Assembly: GCA_004028795.1 (NCBI GenBank)
Contig: SAIW01000009.1
Coordinates: 124,001-188,000, forward strand
Direction of reading: 5' to 3'
Source of the DNA: Chitinophagaceae bacterium
Lineage (GTDB): Bacteria > Bacteroidota > Bacteroidia > Chitinophagales > Chitinophagaceae
DNA: 64,000 nt
Part shown: in pieces, positions 51,304 through 62,289 of the stretch
How the letters are laid out: every line of letters begins with the position of its first letter
How positions within the stretch are numbered: position 1 is the stretch's first letter
Translations under genes and position numbers: made by a program
The notes under the pieces: model-generated
Seen by the model: only the letters and a program-made list of their open reading frames with translations
Databases searched by the model: none
Told to the model about the DNA's origin: nothing

Positions 51304-51951
51304 TTAATGTTTCTTCAATTTATCCTTAAACACTTTTTCAAATTTCTCAACCTTAGGTCTTATTACAAAAGCACAATAACCTTGATCAGGATTATCATTG
51401 TAATAATTCTGATGATACAATTCCGCAGGATAAAAATTCTTAAAGGGCTCAATAGCGGTAACAATCGGTTTGCTCCATGCTCCGCTTTTATCTAATTCTG
51501 TTTTATAGTGTTCGGCTTTCTGTTTTTCTTCATCAGTTAAATAAAAAACTACGCTGCGGTATTGCGGGCCTTTATCTGCACCTTGTTGGTTAAGCGTTGT
51601 TGGGTCGTGTGTTTTCCAGAATACTTCCAGCAACTCATCGTAGGTAATTTTTTCAGGGTCATAAACAATTTTAGTAATCTCGGCATGTCCTGTTGCTTTA
51701 TCGCAAACCTGCTCATAGCTTGGGTTTGCAACATGTCCGCCCCCATAACCACTTGTTACACTAATTACACCTTCTAATCTTTGAAAGAAAGCCTCAGTAC
51801 ACCAAAAGCACCCTTCACCAAAATAAGCCACTTTAGCATTGGCAGGTATTGTTGCCGTATTCATATTTTTTTCTTTTTGCTTGTTTTTATTTTGAGCACA
51901 TGAAATTAATGTGCTTAATGCCAGTAGTAATGTGAATGATATTTTTTGCAT
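51304..51951 (-). CDS. msrA: peptide methionine sulfoxide reductase MsrA, exported
   Basis: 215 residues. Lipoprotein-type signal (L-I-S-C at 16-19), a Lys/Asn linker, then the MsrA domain: Y-F-G-E-G-C-F-W-C-T-E near 43-53 (catalytic Cys48), S-G-Y-G-G-G-H near 67-73, G-H-A-E near 88-91, D-P-T-T-L-N-Q-Q-G near 115-123 and Y-R-S-V near 130-133. Reduces S-methionine sulfoxide, here on the periplasmic side. No MsrB domain is fused. In 51206-51303 an imperfect inverted repeat (AAGTCTGTAAG ... CTAACAGACTT) separates it from the convergent gene. Confidence 0.92.
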   Translation of the reverse strand: MQKISFTLLLALSTLISCAQNKNKQKEKNMNTATIPANAKVAYFGEGCFWCTEAFFQRLEGVISVTSGYGGGHVANPSYEQVCDKATGHAEITKIVYDPEKITYDELLEVFWKTHDPTTLNQQGADKGPQYRSVVFYLTDEEKQKAEHYKTELDKSGAWSKPIVTAIEPFKNFYPAELYHQNYYNDNPDQGYCAFVIRPKVEKFEKVFKDKLKKH

Positions 51952-52351
51952 GGAATTATAATTGTCAGTTTAAAAAACAATCTTTTTGTTAAATGGTTTG
52001 ATGAGATATATACGAAGTTGATTACTCTTCCTTTCACTCAAAATTCAGCGTTCACTAATTTTTAACAAGGTAAGTTAAAATCATCTTTTAGCATGCGGGA
52101 AAGGTTTTGTGCAGCTTTCATTTCGTTTTCATCACATTAAATTAAACAAGCCTAAATTGTGTCTATCGGTAATTTTAGAATAGTCACCTAATCTTAATAA
52201 AAAAGTAATTTAGTAGTAAAATAGTAGAAAAATTTTGTAGTAATTTTACTACAAAAATTTATTATCTTTTGAAAAGCAAGGTGTTAATAGCCGATTCAAT
52301 AGCCGATGAAATGACCGATAAATTTCATTCAAGCTAACCCTTAAGAAACTC
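51952..52351. other. 400-bp intergenic region
   Basis: No gene seen on either strand. It contains GTAGTA-rich direct repeats (52211-52227) and a long palindrome (52233-52256) before the next gene, so it probably carries its control region. Confidence 0.5.
52233..52256. promoter_or_regulatory. 11-bp palindrome, possible operator
   Basis: TTTTGTAGTAA-TT-TTACTACAAAA, perfect arms with a 2-bp centre, about 95 bp before the 4-TM gene. AGTAGTAAAATAGTAG just upstream repeats the half-site. Two-fold symmetry suggests a dimeric repressor site; it could also fold as a hairpin in RNA. Confidence 0.4.
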
Positions 52352-52840
52352 ATGCTTATTAAAACAGTAGTAAGAGCCGAAAACTATCTGGCTATTTTGT
52401 CTATTCTTTCATTCTCATTTCTTGCATTTTACTGGCACGACGGTATTCAGAATTTAACATACTGGCAAGATAAAACCGGTTTGGATTATGAGGTTTTAAT
52501 GATAGTAGCTGGTGTTTTGGTTGTACTTTCTTTTATTATAAGCAAGCTCTTGCGAAAAAAAGGAACCATTCATCAAAACACATTATTCTTTTATTCATCA
52601 GTAATAACAATTACAACTATTAGCCTTATAGTAACCTGCTTTCAAACACCTTTTATTGCACCGCAATGGCAAACAAGCATTTTGCCACCGCCCAGCTATG
52701 ATAACTGGAATGATCATATGATGCTCATGTCGGTATTATTTCTTGCATTGTTATTTTTTCATGCGGTATATGTTATTTACTCTTTTTTCAGGTTACTGTT
52801 AATACCATCTGTAAAAGGAATGATTTTTACTGAATCATAA
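52352..52840 (+). CDS. hypothetical four-TM membrane protein
   Basis: 162 residues, not recognised. Four hydrophobic helices (about 12-30, 48-65, 80-100 and 125-150), with a W/H-containing first loop (F-Y-W-H-D-G-I-Q-N-L-T-Y-W) and a P-P-P-S-Y-D-N-W-N-D-H loop before TM4. No enzymatic motif. It ends about 50 bp before mutS2 on the same strand and may be co-transcribed. The palindrome at 52233-52256 lies in its upstream region. Confidence 0.6.
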   Translation: MLIKTVVRAENYLAILSILSFSFLAFYWHDGIQNLTYWQDKTGLDYEVLMIVAGVLVVLSFIISKLLRKKGTIHQNTLFFYSSVITITTISLIVTCFQTPFIAPQWQTSILPPPSYDNWNDHMMLMSVLFLALLFFHAVYVIYSFFRLLLIPSVKGMIFTES

Positions 52841-52892
52841 ACTTATTGCCAAATAAACCCTGCCATTACCTTTGCCATCATTTTTTATTGGT

Positions 52893-55001
52893 ATGAGGTT
52901 ATATCCCGAATCGGCTACAGTACAGTTAGAGTTTGATAAAATAAAGCAGTTACTTTCTGAACATGCAAAAACAAATTATGCAAAAGAAAAGGCTGCTGAA
53001 CTGCGTTTGCATACACGTAAAGAGTTTATTGATGTTGATTTACAACAATCGTATGAGTATAAATTATTGTTGCTGCAATCACAATATTTTCCGCACGATT
53101 TTACAGGCAATGTTCTTCGCGAAATAAAATTGTTAAGCATTCCGGGTGCAACATTAACCGGCGAGGAAATACTATCGTTAAGAAAACTTACGGTCAACAT
53201 AGAAAATATTTTCAGATGGTTTGATAATGAAAGAAGACTGGCTTACGGTGCATTGGAAAAAGTTATCAGTAATACTTACTACGAGAAAATAATTATTGAG
53301 TTGATTGATGATGTGTTAGATGAAACCGGAACAGTAAAAGATAATGCCAGTGAGGATTTGAGCAGAATAAGAATGAGTTTATACCGCAAGCGGAATGAAC
53401 TGCGAAGAATGTTTGAGAAAGTAATTTCCAAATTAACCAAAGCAGGTTATACTGCAGATATAGATGAAAGTTTTAGTAATGGAAGAAGAGTTGTAGCAGT
53501 ACAAGCTGAACATAAAAGACAGGTTAAAGGAATTTTACATGGTGAAAGTGACAGCAGAAGAACGGCTTTTATAGAACCCGAAGAAACCATTGGTTTAAAC
53601 AATGAAGTTTTCTCTTTAGAGAATGAAGAAAGAAAAGAAGTTCAAAGAATTTTAAAACAACTAACTGCACAGTTAAGTGTGTATGCTTCTTTGATTAAGA
53701 TTTATTTTAACATTATTGGGGAATACGATTTTATAAAAGCCAAAGCCAAACTGGCTGTTGAAATGAATGCAGAAAAACCTAATGTGGTTGATGCTGCAAA
53801 AGTTCAATTAATTAATGCCTATCATCCTTTATTGTTTTTGTATAATAAAAGCAGTAATAAGAAAACAATTCCGCTTAATATATTATTAGATGACAAAGCC
53901 AGAATATTAATCATCAGCGGGCCGAATGCGGGGGGTAAAACCGTTGCCATGAAAACCATCGGCTTAAATCAGTTAATGATGCAAAGCGGTTTATTAGTGC
54001 CTATGCACCCTGATTCGCAAATGGGTATTTTCAGGCAATTATTTATCCATATCGGCGATACACAAAGCATAGAGTTTGAGTTGAGTACTTACTCATCTCA
54101 CTTAATGCATATGAAACATTTTATTGAAGTTGCCAATGGTAAAACTTTATTTTTTATTGATGAATTGGGAAGTGGCAGCGATCCCAATCTCGGTGGTGCA
54201 TTTGCTGAAGTTATTTTAGAAGAGTTGAACAGAAAACATGCTATGGGTATTGTAACAACACATTACCTCAACTTAAAAGTAATGGCTAATCATACACCGG
54301 GAATTATTAACGGTGCAATGGGTTTTGATGAAAAGAATTTACAACCGATGTATCAGTTAATCGTAGGAAAGCCCGGCAGTTCCTACACTTTTTCCATTGC
54401 ACAACGTATCGGCTTGCCACAACATTTAATTAACAGAGCAAGAAAATTAGTTGATGATGACCATTTTAAATTAGATAAGCTTTTAAATAATACCGAGCAA
54501 AATTTACAACAGTTAGATAAAGAGAAAAAAGATTTAACCAGGTTGCTGAAAGAAAATGAACGTTTGAAGAAAGAGATGGAGCTGGTATTAGATAAAGAAA
54601 AACATAAACAACAGGTTGAGTTACTGAAACAGCAAAACCGTATTTCTGAAGAACGTATTGCTTACCTGAAAGATATGGAACGTAAGCTGCGACAGATTGT
54701 GTTGGATTGGAAGAAAGCGGAAAATAAAAATGAAGTGGTTAAAAATCTGCATAACTTATTATTTAAAAAGAAAGAGCAGATTGTTATTAATAAATTAGCC
54801 AAGAAGGTTGATAATAAGTTTAAAGAAATTAATACTGATATTGCTGTTGGTGCTTTGGTTAAGTTAAAAAAGAATTATCAGGTAGGCGAGGTGAAAGAAA
54901 TTCGCGGTAAACGAGCCATTGTACAAATTGGTGTATTGCCTATGAATGTTGATATAGCAGACTTAGTTGCTGTTGAAAAGATTGAAACGAAAACGGAATA
55001 A
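52893..55001 (+). CDS. MutS2-type ATPase without Smr domain
   Basis: 702 residues from ATG 52893 (MRLYPESATVQLEFDKIKQLL); a TTG upstream is less likely. MutS core and clamp helices (about 1-310), then the ATPase: S-G-P-N-A-G-G-K-T near 337-345, F-F-I-D-E-L-G-S-G-S-D near 413-423 and T-T-H-Y near 447-450. A long coiled coil occupies 535-640, then a KOW-like beta segment (650-690). MutS2 proteins, which act on recombination intermediates and collided ribosomes, usually end with an Smr nuclease domain of about 80 residues. Here translation stops just before it. A repeat element starts 3 bp after the stop. Confidence 0.85.
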   Translation: MRLYPESATVQLEFDKIKQLLSEHAKTNYAKEKAAELRLHTRKEFIDVDLQQSYEYKLLLLQSQYFPHDFTGNVLREIKLLSIPGATLTGEEILSLRKLTVNIENIFRWFDNERRLAYGALEKVISNTYYEKIIIELIDDVLDETGTVKDNASEDLSRIRMSLYRKRNELRRMFEKVISKLTKAGYTADIDESFSNGRRVVAVQAEHKRQVKGILHGESDSRRTAFIEPEETIGLNNEVFSLENEERKEVQRILKQLTAQLSVYASLIKIYFNIIGEYDFIKAKAKLAVEMNAEKPNVVDAAKVQLINAYHPLLFLYNKSSNKKTIPLNILLDDKARILIISGPNAGGKTVAMKTIGLNQLMMQSGLLVPMHPDSQMGIFRQLFIHIGDTQSIEFELSTYSSHLMHMKHFIEVANGKTLFFIDELGSGSDPNLGGAFAEVILEELNRKHAMGIVTTHYLNLKVMANHTPGIINGAMGFDEKNLQPMYQLIVGKPGSSYTFSIAQRIGLPQHLINRARKLVDDDHFKLDKLLNNTEQNLQQLDKEKKDLTRLLKENERLKKEMELVLDKEKHKQQVELLKQQNRISEERIAYLKDMERKLRQIVLDWKKAENKNEVVKNLHNLLFKKKEQIVINKLAKKVDNKFKEINTDIAVGALVKLKKNYQVGEVKEIRGKRAIVQIGVLPMNVDIADLVAVEKIETKTE

Positions 55002-55003
55002 GT

Positions 55004-55095
55004 AATCGTCATTTCGAGGTTGGGTTCTTGCCCAACGAGAAATCTCGCTTAACTATAAGTAGAGATTTCTCGGCACGAACCTCGAAATGACGATT
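55004..55095. repeat. 92-bp inverted-repeat element (MITE/REP-like)
   Basis: Perfect 18-bp terminal inverted repeats (AATCGTCATTTCGAGGTT, 55004-55021 with 55078-55095). Inside are GAGAAATCTC/GAGATTTCTC (55037-55046 with 55062-55071) and a GTTGGG/CCCAAC hairpin (55019-55024 with 55031-55036). A degenerate relative is at 22545-22650. It sits between mutS2 and the convergent adh and may act as a terminator for both. Confidence 0.85.
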
Positions 55096-55099
55096 TGTT

Positions 55100-56149
55100 T
55101 TATTTCCTCAACGAAGCAATGTCAATTACAAACCTGTACTTCACATCACCTTTCAACATTCTTTCATAAGCTTCATTGATGTTTTGCATATCAATCAATT
55201 CAATATCGCTTACAATATTTTTTTCAGCACAGTAGTCCAGCATCTCCTGTGTTTCTTTCATACCGCCAATCATAGAACCAATGATACTTCTCCTGTTGGT
55301 AATCAAAGAAAACGGACTAACCTTTGGCTGTTCACTTGGTAAACCAACAACTAATAATTTTCCATCTAAGTCCAATAAATCTAAGTATTGTGTAAAATCA
55401 TGTTTGGCAGAAATAGCATCTAAAATCACGTCAAAATAATTGGCATGTGCAGCCATTGCATCTTTATCAGTTGTTAATAAAAATTTAGTAGCACCCAAAC
55501 GCTTTGCATCAACTTCTTTATTAGGCGATGTACTTAATACAGTCACTTCTGCACCAAATGATGCTGCAAATTTTACACCCATATGCCCTAAACCACCCAA
55601 ACCAACAATACCTACTTTCATACCTGCTTTAACACCTGCATAAACTAAAGGAGAATAAGTGGTAATACCTGCACACAATAAAGGTGCAACAGCCTTTAAA
55701 TCTAATGTCGGCGATACTTTCAGCACATACCTTTCATTCACTACAATATCAGTTGAATAACCTCCTTGTGTTAAAGTTTTACCATCTCTTTCATAACTGT
55801 TATAAGTTCCGGTCATTCCTTCCACACAATAGTTTTCCAAATCTTTTTGGCAATGTTTGCAGGTTCTGCAACTATCAACCAACACGCCCACACCGGCAAT
55901 ATCACCTGCTTTAAACTTAGTTACTTTACTGCCTACACTTACTACTTTACCCACAATTTCATGGCCCGGTACCATCGGGTACATAGAGCCACCCCATTCA
56001 TCTCTTGCCTGGTGTAAATCACTGTGGCAAACACCACTGTATAAAATTTCAACATGCACATCATGCTCTCCAACATCTCTTCTTTCAAAATTATAAGGAG
56101 CTAAAGGTGTTGTTGCATTGAATGCTGCATAAGATTTGGTTGCTATCAT
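55100..56149 (-). CDS. zinc-dependent alcohol dehydrogenase (NADP type, YahK/cinnamyl-like)
   Basis: 349 residues. Catalytic zinc motif S-G-V-C-H-S-D-L-H near 35-43 and G-H-E-x-x-G-K-V near 62-69. The structural zinc cluster is C-R-T-C-x-x-C and the next Cys near 94-108. A Rossmann fold with V-G-L-G-G-L-G-H-M-G near 181-190 follows. T-Q-G-G-Y-S-T-D near 132-139 is typical of the YahK/Adh6 subfamily, which reduces aldehydes. Single gene; converges on mutS2 across the 92-bp repeat. Confidence 0.9.
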   Translation of the reverse strand: MIATKSYAAFNATTPLAPYNFERRDVGEHDVHVEILYSGVCHSDLHQARDEWGGSMYPMVPGHEIVGKVVSVGSKVTKFKAGDIAGVGVLVDSCRTCKHCQKDLENYCVEGMTGTYNSYERDGKTLTQGGYSTDIVVNERYVLKVSPTLDLKAVAPLLCAGITTYSPLVYAGVKAGMKVGIVGLGGLGHMGVKFAASFGAEVTVLSTSPNKEVDAKRLGATKFLLTTDKDAMAAHANYFDVILDAISAKHDFTQYLDLLDLDGKLLVVGLPSEQPKVSPFSLITNRRSIIGSMIGGMKETQEMLDYCAEKNIVSDIELIDMQNINEAYERMLKGDVKYRFVIDIASLRK

Positions 56150-56192
56150 AAATGTTTATTTTGTAACGGGTTGCAATACTACTATTAAACTT

Positions 56193-56260
56193 TGGTTGTC
56201 CAAAGGACTCCTTCGGAGCTTCACATTCCGAAACTTCGGGATACTTTTTGTTCGCTATTC
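56193..56260. repeat. dispersed repeat, copy F (inverse of copy B), with nested palindrome
   Basis: GGTTGTCCAAAGGACTCCTT and CGGAGC match the inverse of copy B's right half. A nested CCGAA-AC-TTCGG (56228-56239) takes the place of B's CCTGCC palindrome. It ends TTTTTGTTCGCTATTC. The preceding TACTACTATTAAAC flank matches copy C. Confidence 0.7.
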
Positions 56261-56393
56261 AAAAATAAATTGCTGTTTATAATTCGTTAATCTGATGATG
56301 GTAAAAGTAACAAACGTTACAATGCAATTGTTCAAACTAAAGCAGTGTGTTTCAATTTTATAGAAACTGATTGCATTTTAGGTGGTCTTTTAG

Positions 56394-56541
56394 CAATGTA
56401 GCTTAACTTCTTATAACCAAAGACCCTACTCTCTAGAATATTTGGCAGTAAACAATCCTTTCGGCAAAAGCAGAACTCCGGAAGCATTGATGAAAAATAC
56501 GGTTTAGATAATTTGCATAGTGTAGAAGCTGTAAAAAGATA
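56394..56541 (+). pseudogene. remnant of a decayed gene (3' end)
   Basis: Two short frames read as one protein end if one base is added near 56494: S-Y-N-Q-R-P-Y-S-L-E-Y-L-A-V-N-N-P-F-G-K, then S-R-T-P-E-A-L-M-K-K and Y-G-L-D-N-L-H-S-V-E-A-V-K-R before TAA (56539-56541). The text is protein-like but has no start and is out of frame. Family not recognised. It sits at the edge of the xylan cluster. The rest of 56150-56667 holds repeat copy F and the upstream region of the next gene. Confidence 0.35.
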
Positions 56542-56652
56542 ATAACAAGAAAATAATTTGTAATCGGTTTCATTTTTTTATGAAAACATTTTATATTTAT
56601 TCAGTAATTGCTTGCATGAATTTGCTGCTTTTCTCTTTATATAAACGATTAA

Positions 56653-57774
<1,122 letters not shown>

Positions 57775-57816
57775 TTTATTTTTAATAAACCGCAGTAAGT
57801 CAGTAAACAAATTATA

Positions 57817-58059
57817 ATGAAATCAAGACTTGCCATATTAATTGTAATTTTTACAATTAAATCACTATCGGGGTTAGCACAATCGGTTGTAGAAGATTTC
57901 AAACCATCGTCAGTTACACAACCCGGTAAACAATACCCGCAAGTAAATTCTGAAGGTCGCGTAAGAGTAAGTATTGTGGCTCCTGCTGCACAAAAAGTAC
58001 AATTAGATGTTTACATGAGTTTGCTTTGTTATTATTTAAGTAATAAATGTTTATGCTAA
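57817..58059 (+). pseudogene. truncated copy of the CE1 esterase
   Basis: 80 residues with a signal peptide and then V-E-D-F-K-P-S-S-V-T-Q-P-G-K-Q-Y-P-Q-V-N, closely matching residues 24-43 of the preceding esterase. Similarity continues to V-S-I-V-A-P-A-A-Q-K-V-Q-L and stops near 58010, after which 16 unrelated codons lead to a stop. About 290 residues, including the whole hydrolase domain, are missing. It is a deletion relic of a paralogue; the short secreted peptide may still be made. Confidence 0.75.
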
Positions 58060-58067
58060 TACGTAAG

Positions 58068-58976
58068 ATGTTCAGTTTTTCATTAAAAATAATTAAGCAT
58101 TTTGCTTTAAATACTTCAGCAGTATTCTGTTTTTGTATTTCAGTAAATGCACAGGAAAAAATAAATTTATTTCCTGTAAATGCCATTCCTAATTCCAAGT
58201 CAACCAATATTAAAGAAAGCTTCGGGCAGGGAATGTTTAGAAATACAACTGCCACGACACTTGAAGTTTATATTCCCGAAAAAGCTAACGGTACAGCAGT
58301 TATTATTTGTGCAGGTGGTGGTTATGCCGTTATTGTTTATAATGGTGAAGGAGTGAACACTGCAAAAGAATTAGCTAAGAAAGGTATTACAGCTTTTGTT
58401 TTAAAATACAGATTGCCGGACGATTCTGTGATGCTCGATAAAAGTATCGGGCCATTACAGGATGCACAAGAGGCAATTAAATATATACGTGAAAATGCGG
58501 TTAAGTGGAATATTGATACCAATAAAGTAGGCATCATGGGTTTTTCAGCAGGGGGGCATTTAGCATCAACAGTAGCAACACATTTTAATAAAAGTTTTAT
58601 TGAGAATAATACTAATACAAATCTTAAACCCGATTTTCAAATATTGATTTATCCTGTTATATCCATGCAGGATAACCTTACACATAAAGATTCCAGAAAA
58701 AAATTATTAGGCAGTAATCCAACCAAAGAATCAATTGATTTTTTTTCAAGTGAATTACAGATTACTGATAACGCTCCGCCGGCTTACATAACACATGCAG
58801 CAGATGATGTAACTGTTGATGTAGATAACAGTATTCAATATTTTGAAGCATTAAGACATAAAAAAATTCCTGTAGAAATGCATATTTATCCTTCCGGCGG
58901 GCATGGCTTTATTTTCAGGCAGCAGGGTTGGATAGATCCTTTATTGTTATGGATGAAAAAGAACAAATGGCTTTAA
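58068..58976 (+). CDS. secreted alpha/beta hydrolase, acetylxylan-esterase-like
   Basis: 302 residues from ATG 58068; an ATG at 58047 inside the truncated gene is the alternative. Signal peptide to about 29 (V-N-A-Q). C-A-G-G-G-Y near 80-85 forms the oxyanion region, nucleophile Ser is in G-F-S-A-G-G-H near 157-163, A-A-D-D-V-T-V-D near 246-253 carries the Asp and S-G-G-H-G-F near 277-282 the His. This matches the BD-FAE/esterase-lipase group that removes acetyl or feruloyl groups. Part of the xylan cluster. Confidence 0.82.
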   Translation: MFSFSLKIIKHFALNTSAVFCFCISVNAQEKINLFPVNAIPNSKSTNIKESFGQGMFRNTTATTLEVYIPEKANGTAVIICAGGGYAVIVYNGEGVNTAKELAKKGITAFVLKYRLPDDSVMLDKSIGPLQDAQEAIKYIRENAVKWNIDTNKVGIMGFSAGGHLASTVATHFNKSFIENNTNTNLKPDFQILIYPVISMQDNLTHKDSRKKLLGSNPTKESIDFFSSELQITDNAPPAYITHAADDVTVDVDNSIQYFEALRHKKIPVEMHIYPSGGHGFIFRQQGWIDPLLLWMKKNKWL

Positions 58977-59024
58977 ACTAAAACATAAAGTAGTAAGTAA
59001 AATAAAAAGTACAAATAAGCAATT

Positions 59025-60308
59025 ATGAGCATTGTTATTTCCCATCTTTCTAAAAAAAATACAGGTAAACTGTTTTTTTATGCTTTACTGTTTGTTTGCA
59101 CTAACCATGTTTTTGCACAAAAAAATAAAGCAGCATTTTCATCAAATAATTACCCCAATATCTTTTTAAAAGCAGGGTATAAAAAGGCAGATATTGAGGC
59201 CAAAGTTGCTAAGGCTTATTACGATGTTTTTGAAGGGCCGAACAAAGTTTATTTTGAAGTGGGAGACAGCATGGCTTATGTATCAGATGTAAAAAATCAT
59301 GATGCAAGAACTGAAGGTTTATCTTATGGAATGATGATAGCAGTTCAGTTGAATAAGAAAGATGTATTTGACAGAATATGGCGATGGAGTAAAAAATATC
59401 TGCAACATCAAAGTGGACCTCGAGAAGGATATTTTGCATGGAGTATTAACCCCGCCACTATGAAAAAAAATTCAGAAGGTTCTGCTTCTGACGGAGAATT
59501 GTATTATATAACAAGCTTATTGTTTGCATCTAATCGCTGGGGTAATAATACAGGTATTGATTATTATGCTGAAGCCAGAAGAATTTTAGATGCAATGTGG
59601 AAGAAAGATGGTACAGGCAACATCTTTAACCTGATAAATACTGAATACAAGCAAATAACATTTGTACCTGAAGGCGGAGGCTATAAATGGACTGACCCTT
59701 CTTATCACTTACCCGCATTTTATGAAGTTTGGTCATTATATGCGAAAGATGGTCATGAACAGTTTTATAAAGATTGTGCAGATACTTCAAGAGCATTTTT
59801 ACATAGAGCATGCGATTCCGTAACAGGCTTAAATGCAGATTATACAGAGTTTAGCGGTAAAGCAAGAACATCAAGATTTGCACCGGCTGCATTTCGTTAC
59901 GATTCATGGCGTGTACCCATGAATATTTCAATGGATTATTATTGGTTTGGAAAAGATAAAGCCTGGCAGGAAGATTATGCTAAAAGATTGCAGAACTTCT
60001 TTCGATTAAAAGGCATTCAAAGTTTTGATGATCAGTTTAATGTTGATGGTACAAAGCCTGAATATATTTTGCAGGCAGGTGGTTTCAAAAAACTCAGGCA
60101 TTCAATCGGCCTGGTTGCAACTGTAGCTTCAACAGCATTAATTAATAATAATAAAAGCAGTTTAGATTTTGTGCATGAGTTATGGAATAATAAACTGCAA
60201 CCCTATGAAGATGGTTATTTCGATCCTTATTATGATGGCTTATTATACTTATTCAGTTTAATGCATTTAAGCGGCAAGTATCAGATTATTAAACCTTCAA
60301 CCAATTAA
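59025..60308 (+). CDS. GH8 reducing-end xylose-releasing exo-oligoxylanase-like
   Basis: 427 residues. Signal peptide to about 31 (V-F-A-Q). The GH8 (alpha/alpha)6 barrel shows A-R-T-E-G-L-S-Y-G-M-M-I near 94-105 with the general acid Glu97, R-I-W-R-W-S-K near 117-123, F-A-W-S-I near 138-142 and A-S-D-G-E-L-Y near 154-160 with the conserved Asp. The text is close to the Rex enzymes (EC 3.2.1.156) that trim xylose from the reducing end of xylo-oligosaccharides, rather than to GH8 cellulases. The neighbouring esterases and arabinofuranosidase agree. Confidence 0.85.
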   Translation: MSIVISHLSKKNTGKLFFYALLFVCTNHVFAQKNKAAFSSNNYPNIFLKAGYKKADIEAKVAKAYYDVFEGPNKVYFEVGDSMAYVSDVKNHDARTEGLSYGMMIAVQLNKKDVFDRIWRWSKKYLQHQSGPREGYFAWSINPATMKKNSEGSASDGELYYITSLLFASNRWGNNTGIDYYAEARRILDAMWKKDGTGNIFNLINTEYKQITFVPEGGGYKWTDPSYHLPAFYEVWSLYAKDGHEQFYKDCADTSRAFLHRACDSVTGLNADYTEFSGKARTSRFAPAAFRYDSWRVPMNISMDYYWFGKDKAWQEDYAKRLQNFFRLKGIQSFDDQFNVDGTKPEYILQAGGFKKLRHSIGLVATVASTALINNNKSSLDFVHELWNNKLQPYEDGYFDPYYDGLLYLFSLMHLSGKYQIIKPSTN

Positions 60309-60327
60309 AATTTACAAATTCAGCTAA

Positions 60328-62265
<1,938 letters not shown>

Positions 62266-62289
62266 TTACCTGTTTTAATTAAATAACTC

